A stretch of DNA of 64,000 bases from Nannocystis bainbridge (lineage in GTDB: Bacteria > Myxococcota_A > Polyangia > Nannocystales > Nannocystaceae), in assembly GCF_028368995.1 (NCBI RefSeq), contig NZ_JAQNDL010000001.1, positions 1,736,001 to 1,800,000 on the forward strand, given 5' to 3'. Positions 59,178-64,000 of this stretch are shown here, piece by piece (the stretch's first letter is position 1; every line of letters starts with the position of its first letter). The notes beneath the pieces are model-generated. The model worked only from the letters and a program-made list of their open reading frames with translations. It made no database searches and was not told where the DNA came from. The position numbers and the translations under genes were made by a program.

Positions 59178-60116
59178 CTATGGGATGCGCGTGATGAACA
59201 GCGCGTCTGGCAGCGTCGCGAATGTCGCCCCCTCCGGGCAGATCGGGACCTCCTTCTTGTCGAGGCAATCGATGTCCTCGAGCCGGCCCTTGCCGCGGCA
59301 GACCAGCCCGTCATGGCCCCACGCGGCCTCCACCGGGCTCTTGAAGTATTGCTCGGTGGCGCCGTGGATCCACCACACGTCCTCGAGCACCAGCTCCACC
59401 CCGGCCTGCGTGTGCGGTGTCCCGTCATAGCAATAATCGGCGCGGATCACCCGAATGGCCGTCTCGAACAGCCCCAGATCGCCCGTCGTGCGCGCCAAAT
59501 CATAATACCCGAGCTCGGCCGCCTTGCCGGTCGCCCCGGTGTCGCACGCCAGGTAGAGCGTGCCCGGGGCGGCCGACACCTCGCCGGTGCTCTCGTCGAT
59601 GGTGAGCCCCGACAGCACCCGCGCGCTGCCCGGCTCGTTGGCGGCGTCGGGGCAATTCGGCACCTCGACGTCGCCCTGGTGGTGATAGAAGCGGTAGCGC
59701 GGCACCCCGTCGGCCTCGAAGGCGTCGATCAGGAACATCGTCCGATTCACCATCCCCATGTTGAAGCCGATCGACCACGCCGAGCCGAGCAGCGCGGCGC
59801 CGCGGCGCGTCTCGCCGAACCCGTCGACCCCGATCAGCTCGCCGGTGTCCTCCACCAGCCCCGCCAGATCCTCCTCGTCCGCGAGCGCGACGCGGTCGAG
59901 CCGCACGCCCATGTGCGGCACGCCGAGCGACGGCACCAGCTCGGAGAACTCGTGCTCGTCGAGCACGTGGGTGTTGAACACGGTGCCGCCGCCCGAGTTG
60001 CCGCCGGTCAGCAGCACGCGCAGCTCGGCGGCTTCGTCTTCGGGGGCACAGGCGGTCCACAGCAGGGACGCGAGGAGGGGGCCGACAGGGGTCCAGAGCG
60101 GCAAGGCAGGTCGCAT
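59178..60116 (-). CDS. ADYC-domain lipoprotein
   Basis: 312 residues starting MRPALPLWTPVGPLL with lipobox WTAC near residue 21. The domain contains the diagnostic RVIRADYCYDG, followed by QAGVELVLEDVWWIHG, QYFKSPVEAAWGHDGLVC and a Cys-rich end (DCLDKKEVPICPEG), matching the ADYC family of secreted proteins, function unknown, that is common in Myxococcota. The gene is divergent from the Ser/Thr kinase 90 bases away, so both share a control region. Confidence 0.85.
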   Translation of the reverse strand: MRPALPLWTPVGPLLASLLWTACAPEDEAAELRVLLTGGNSGGGTVFNTHVLDEHEFSELVPSLGVPHMGVRLDRVALADEEDLAGLVEDTGELIGVDGFGETRRGAALLGSAWSIGFNMGMVNRTMFLIDAFEADGVPRYRFYHHQGDVEVPNCPDAANEPGSARVLSGLTIDESTGEVSAAPGTLYLACDTGATGKAAELGYYDLARTTGDLGLFETAIRVIRADYCYDGTPHTQAGVELVLEDVWWIHGATEQYFKSPVEAAWGHDGLVCRGKGRLEDIDCLDKKEVPICPEGATFATLPDALFITRIP

Positions 60117-60206
60117 GCCCGGCGCCTCTGCAAATCTCGGGCCCGATCGGGGGCGCGCGACCGCGCCCGTTTGCAGCGCTGCCGACACGCCGTTAGCCTC
60201 CCGCCT

Positions 60207-63200
60207 GTGACCCGCGAGCCCCCCGCGCCGGCCCCGGCGTCCTCGCCACGACCGGTCCCCGCATCCCTCGTCGACGCCGCGTCCTCGCCCGCCACCGCCG
60301 CCTTCGAGGACCCCGCCCGCGTCACCGCCTCCTCGCCACGGCTCGTCACTGCCCCCTTCGTCGACGCCCCGTCCTCACCACCGCCCGCCACCGCGCCCTT
60401 CGTCGACGCCGCGTCCACGCCCACCGCCTCCTTCGTCGACAGCGCCCTCCCGCGGCCCATCACCGCCGCCCTCGACGAGCCCTCGCGGATCACCGTCGCC
60501 CCGGGCCACGCCCTCGCCAGCGATGTGGAGCGGCTCGGCGCCGCGCCGGTGCGGCTCGGTCGCTTCACCGTGCTGGAGCGGCTCGGCGCCGGCGGCATGG
60601 GCGTCGTCTACGCCGCCTACGACGAGCTGCTCGACCGCAAGGTCGCGCTCAAGCTGCTGCACCACGCGGGCGGCCGCGGCGACGATCGCCTGCTGCGCGA
60701 GGCCCAGGCGATGGCTCGCCTCTCGCACCCCAACATCGTCTCCGTGTTCGAGGTCGTCGGCCTCGGCGCCCAGCACTTCATCGCCATGGAGTTCGTGCGC
60801 GGCCAGAGCCTCGACGCCTGGCTGGCCGCCGCCGCGCGCCCCTGGCAGGACGTGCTCCCGGTCCTGCTCGCGGCCGGGCGCGGGCTCGCGGCGGCGCACC
60901 GGGCCGGCATCGTCCACCGCGACTACAAGCCGCACAACACCCTCGTCGGCGTCGACGGCAGCGTGAAGGTCGCCGACTTCGGGCTCGCGCGCGCCTTCGA
61001 GACCGGCGACACCGACCCCACGCCGCCCGCGGCCTCGCCCGGGCGCCGGCTGCTGGACGTCGCGCTCACCCGCGCCGGGGCGGTCCTCGGCACGCCGGCG
61101 TACATGGCCCCCGAGCAGCACGCCGGCCTGGCCTGCGACGAGCGCAGCGACCAGTTCAGCTTCTGCGTCACCGCCTACGAGGCGCTCTACGGCGCCCCGC
61201 CGTTCCCCCGCAGCTCGCTGGCGGCCCTGCGCGCGGCGATCGATCGCGGCGAGGTCGAACCGGCCCCGCCCGGCTCCGCCGTGCCTGCGTGGCTGCGGCG
61301 CGCCGTGGTGCGCGGCCTCGCCCCCGACCCCGCCCGCCGCCACGCCTCGATGGACGCCCTGCTGGCCGCGCTGGCGGGCGACCCGGCCGCCGCCCGCCGC
61401 CGCCGCCTCCAGATCGGCCTGTTCGGCGCCGGCCTGGGCCTGCTCGGGCTGCTCGGTGGGTGGTTCTTCGCCGCCGCCGGGCCGCAGGCCTGCCCCGACG
61501 GCGCGGCCGCCCTGCATGGCGTGTGGGACGACGCCCGCCGCGACCGGCTCGGCGCCGCCATCCTCGGCCTGCGCCAGCCGTTCGCCCCGGCCACCTGGGC
61601 CCACCTCGAGGCCCGCCTGGGCGCCTACGCCGGCGAGTGGGCCGCCATGCACGACGACGCCTGCCAGGCCCACCGCGCCGGCCGCCAGTCCGACACCCAG
61701 TACGACCTGCGCATGCGCTGCCTCGAGCTGCGCCGCACCGACCTGGCCGCCCTCACCGGCGTGCTCGCCGAGGTCGACGCCGCCTCGCTGTCCGGGGCCG
61801 CCCTCGCCGCCGACGCCCTGCCGCCGATCGCCGCCTGCGGCGACCTCGAGGGCCTGCTCGCCGACCCCCTGCGGCCGCCGCGGGACCCCGCCCTCGCCGC
61901 CGCCGTGGCCCGCTTCCAGGCCGGCCTCGCCCACGTGCGCGCGCTCGAGAGCACCGGCCTCTACGAGCGCGCCGTGCTGGCCGCCGACGCCCTCGCGCCC
62001 GCCGCGGCCGCCACCGGCCACCGCCCGTTCGGCGCCGAGCTGGCGCTGTCACGCGGCCGCGCCCTCCTCGCCAGCGACCCCGCGGCCGCCGACGAGGCCC
62101 TCACCACCGCCTTCCGCGAGGGCCTGCGCAGCGGCCACGACCGCGTCGCCACCGAGGCCCTGGCCCGGCGCCTGTTCGTGCGCGGCTACCGGTTCGGCCG
62201 CCCCGAAGCCGCCGCCGCCGATCACGAGGTCGCCCTCGCCCTGCTCGATCGCATCGGCGATCGCGGGGCCCTGCGCGGCGAGCTGCTCAACAACGCCGGC
62301 GCCGTCGCGCTCGGCCAGGGCGCGTGGGCCCGCGCCGAGGCCTTGCTGGTCGCCGCCGTCGCCGCCAAGACCGCCGCGCTCGGCCCCGACGCCGGTGAGC
62401 TGGTCTACACCCTCGCCAACCTCGGCACCCTGCGCAACGACCTCTATCGCACCGGCGCGGCCACCCAGGCCCTGCAGGCCGCCCTGGCGATCGGCGAGCG
62501 GGCCTTCGGCGCGGCCCACCCGACCACCCTGCTGGTGCGCGCCAACCTCGGCATGGCCCAGCTCAAGCACCGCCGCCTCGCCGACGCCGAGTCGACCCTC
62601 CTGGCCGTGCGCGCCGCCGCCGAGGCTCGCCCCGACCCCGACCACGCCGCCCTGGCCTTCGTCGAGCAGCAGCTGGCGTGGCTGGCCCTCGTGCGCCGCC
62701 GCCCGGCCGTCGCCCGCGACCACCTCGCCCTCGCCGAGACCCTGCTGCTCGGCCGCGACGACCCGCTCGCGCTCGCCAACATCGCCGCGCTCGCGGCCCA
62801 CGCCGCCGCCCTGCTCGGCGACCGCGACGCCACCTGGCAGCACCACGCCCGCGCCGAGGCCCTGCTGACCCAGGCCCTGCCGCCCGACCACGCCCGCCGC
62901 CGCGACCTCGAGTGCGACCGCGCCGAGCTCGAGCTGACGCTCGGCCGCCCCGCCGAGGCCCTGGCCAGCGCGCGAGCCACCGCCCACGCCCTGGCCCGCG
63001 CGCCGAGCCAGGCCCTCCTGCTGGCCCGCGCCCACGAGCTCGAGGCGCGCGCCTGCCAGGCCCTCGGCCGCGCCGACGAGGCCCTGCTCGCCAGCGAGGC
63101 CGCCGTCGCCGTGCTCGCCGAGGTCGTCGCCGAGGACAACCCGCGCACCGCCGGGGCCCTGGCGCAGCTCGGCGTCAGCGAGGCCGCCGCGGGCCGCCCC

Positions 63201-63422
63201 GAGCAGGCCCGCGCCCACCTGGAGCGCGCCGAGCAGATCTACGTCGCCGCCGCCGACCCCGACCTGCCGGCGCTGGCCCGGCTCCGCTTCGACCGCGCCA
63301 GGCTCGTCGCCGACCCGTCCCAGGCCCGCCAGCTGGCCGAGACCGCCCTCGCCACGCTCGCCTCGGCCGACAATCACGAAGCCGAAGCCGAAGCCGTCCG
63401 CACCTGGCTCGCAACCCACTGA
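60207..63422 (+). CDS. Ser/Thr protein kinase with TPR-like C-terminal region
   Basis: 1071 residues starting at GTG. Residues 1-110 are a Pro/Ser/Ala-rich segment with repeated APFVDA motifs. The Hanks-type kinase domain (about 118-385) has [10 protein letters not shown] (126-135), Lys149 in [13 protein letters not shown] (Asp239), DFG (Asp257) and [10 protein letters not shown], all needed for activity. One membrane helix lies near 400-425 ([20 protein letters not shown]). The remaining 640 residues are helical TPR-like repeats ([40 protein letters not shown]) likely facing the periplasm. This is the typical myxobacterial receptor-kinase plan. No linked sigma factor or substrate gene is evident. 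Confidence 0.93.
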   Translation: MTREPPAPAPASSPRPVPASLVDAASSPATAAFEDPARVTASSPRLVTAPFVDAPSSPPPATAPFVDAASTPTASFVDSALPRPITAALDEPSRITVAPGHALASDVERLGAAPVRLGRFTVLERLGAGGMGVVYAAYDELLDRKVALKLLHHAGGRGDDRLLREAQAMARLSHPNIVSVFEVVGLGAQHFIAMEFVRGQSLDAWLAAAARPWQDVLPVLLAAGRGLAAAHRAGIVHRDYKPHNTLVGVDGSVKVADFGLARAFETGDTDPTPPAASPGRRLLDVALTRAGAVLGTPAYMAPEQHAGLACDERSDQFSFCVTAYEALYGAPPFPRSSLAALRAAIDRGEVEPAPPGSAVPAWLRRAVVRGLAPDPARRHASMDALLAALAGDPAAARRRRLQIGLFGAGLGLLGLLGGWFFAAAGPQACPDGAAALHGVWDDARRDRLGAAILGLRQPFAPATWAHLEARLGAYAGEWAAMHDDACQAHRAGRQSDTQYDLRMRCLELRRTDLAALTGVLAEVDAASLSGAALAADALPPIAACGDLEGLLADPLRPPRDPALAAAVARFQAGLAHVRALESTGLYERAVLAADALAPAAAATGHRPFGAELALSRGRALLASDPAAADEALTTAFREGLRSGHDRVATEALARRLFVRGYRFGRPEAAAADHEVALALLDRIGDRGALRGELLNNAGAVALGQGAWARAEALLVAAVAAKTAALGPDAGELVYTLANLGTLRNDLYRTGAATQALQAALAIGERAFGAAHPTTLLVRANLGMAQLKHRRLADAESTLLAVRAAAEARPDPDHAALAFVEQQLAWLALVRRRPAVARDHLALAETLLLGRDDPLALANIAALAAHAAALLGDRDATWQHHARAEALLTQALPPDHARRRDLECDRAELELTLGRPAEALASARATAHALARAPSQALLLARAHELEARACQALGRADEALLASEAAVAVLAEVVAEDNPRTAGALAQLGVSEAAAGRPEQARAHLERAEQIYVAAADPDLPALARLRFDRARLVADPSQARQLAETALATLASADNHEAEAEAVRTWLATH

Positions 63423-63784
63423 CTCGCTCCACGCGATCGCTCCGCGCCCGCTCCGCGTCCCGTCCGACGCGAATCACTCCGCGAGCGCATCAGCGAACGA
63501 CCTCGCATCCTCGGTCCTCGCCGCATCACTCGCGCGATCGCTCCGCATCACCGAACGACTCGCGCCCTCGGTCCTCGCTGCGTCACTCGGGCCATCGCTC
63601 CGCATCACCGAGTGACCCGCGCATCACCCGGGCGCTCGCCGGTTGTCGTCCGCGCCGCCACGCCCCCGCCTCGCGCGTCGACCGGCCGACCACAACCTGC
63701 TCGCAAACCGAGGGAGCAGCCCCCGCCGCCCCTTCGCCGCGCGTGGCACGGGCGCTGCACTGGCGGTCCGCGAGAGCCCAACCC
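63423..63784. repeat. Intergenic tandem repeats of about 58 bp
   Basis: Two adjacent units (63485-63543 and 63544-63600) share CGCATCA, GCGAACGA or CCGAACGA, CCTCGGTCCTCGC and ATCGCTC, with a partial third copy at 63601-63621 and a degraded one before 63485. The rest of the 360-base gap shows nothing recognisable. Confidence 0.65.
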
Positions 63785-64000
63785 ATGCATCCTCGATCTT
63801 CGCGTCTCATCACCACCGTCAGCCTCGCCGTCGTCGCCGCCTGCGACCCCGAGCACGCCCCGGAGCCGGCTCCTACCGCGCGTGAAGCCTTCCTCACCGC
63901 CACCCCCGGCCTCGACTGCCTCGACGACCTCAAGCTGCGCCTGCACCACGACGACGGCACCGTCGACGTCACCAGCGACCTCGAGCTCGGCCTCGGTGAG
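63785..64000 (+). CDS. Lipoprotein, N-terminal part (cut by window end)
   Basis: Only the first 72 residues are present. They begin MHPRSSRLITTVSLAVVAAC, a lipoprotein signal with lipobox VAAC, then DPEHAPEPAPTAREAF and a globular start (ATPGLDCLDDLKLRLHHDDG). The frame is open to the edge. Family not identifiable from this piece. Confidence 0.65.
   Translation, partial: MHPRSSRLITTVSLAVVAACDPEHAPEPAPTAREAFLTATPGLDCLDDLKLRLHHDDGTVDVTSDLELGLGE

Overview
The window is high-GC DNA, almost certainly from a myxobacterium of the Nannocystis/Plesiocystis type (Myxococcota). Grounds: several lipoproteins with threonine-rich linkers after the lipobox, NGDETD...DCGG cysteine repeats, an ADYC-type lipoprotein, two Ser/Thr kinases with large C-terminal extensions, a 2118-residue kinase-like/ATPase/histidine kinase hybrid, and strong third-position GC. 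This taxonomic call is an inference from gene content; no rRNA or tRNA gene was found.

Layout. 1-8.9 kb: isochorismatase-like hydrolase, small hypothetical and membrane proteins, lipoproteins, an ECF sigma factor followed 3 bases later by a TPR-type Ser/Thr kinase, and a SpoIIAA-like protein. 9.2-16.4 kb: a tight four-gene operon shaped like a type I secretion system (ABC half-transporter, HlyD adaptor, TolC-like channel, second ABC half-transporter). In both ABC proteins the nucleotide-binding domain has lost Walker A, signature, catalytic Glu and H-loop residues, so both look like pseudo-ATPases. 16.7-24.2 kb: a membrane protein, an RpoD-type sigma factor with a strong hairpin terminator, a beta-propeller-like protein, DNA ligase D (ligase plus polymerase) and a frameshifted leucine-rich lipoprotein. 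24.2-31.4 kb: the giant hybrid histidine kinase and an overlapping REC-DUF4388 regulator.

32.1-33.9 kb: a small protein and an amidase. 34.0-41.9 kb: a seven-gene overlapping operon on the minus strand that looks like an undescribed small-molecule pathway: radical SAM enzyme, stand-alone asparagine-synthetase domain, full AsnB, GT1 glycosyltransferase, GT2 glycosyltransferase, an apparently circularly permuted ROK/ASKHA kinase and a PIG-L deacetylase. Directly upstream on the same strand lie heme oxygenase and bacteriophytochrome (bphO-bphP), which suggests red-light input.

45.4-51.3 kb: a type VI secretion cargo module. On the plus strand are a PAAR protein with a Tse6-like toxin domain and a protein fusing a Tsi6-like immunity domain, an FHA-like domain and a DUF4123 adaptor. 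On the minus strand are VgrG, an unrecognised protein and a GH19 lysozyme/chitinase-like enzyme. 52.0-64 kb: lipoprotein metallophosphoesterase, propeller-like protein, WGR protein with an H1-like basic tail, Cys-rich/lamin-tail lipoprotein, ADYC lipoprotein, a second Ser/Thr kinase with a TPR-like region, and the start of another lipoprotein cut by the window end.

Non-coding structure: a dispersed 16-bp interrupted palindrome (ATGTCYC-NN-GGGACAT type) occurs at least eight times, mostly between genes. Several short tandem repeat tracts (36, about 58, about 60 and about 70 bp units) lie in gaps or protein linkers.
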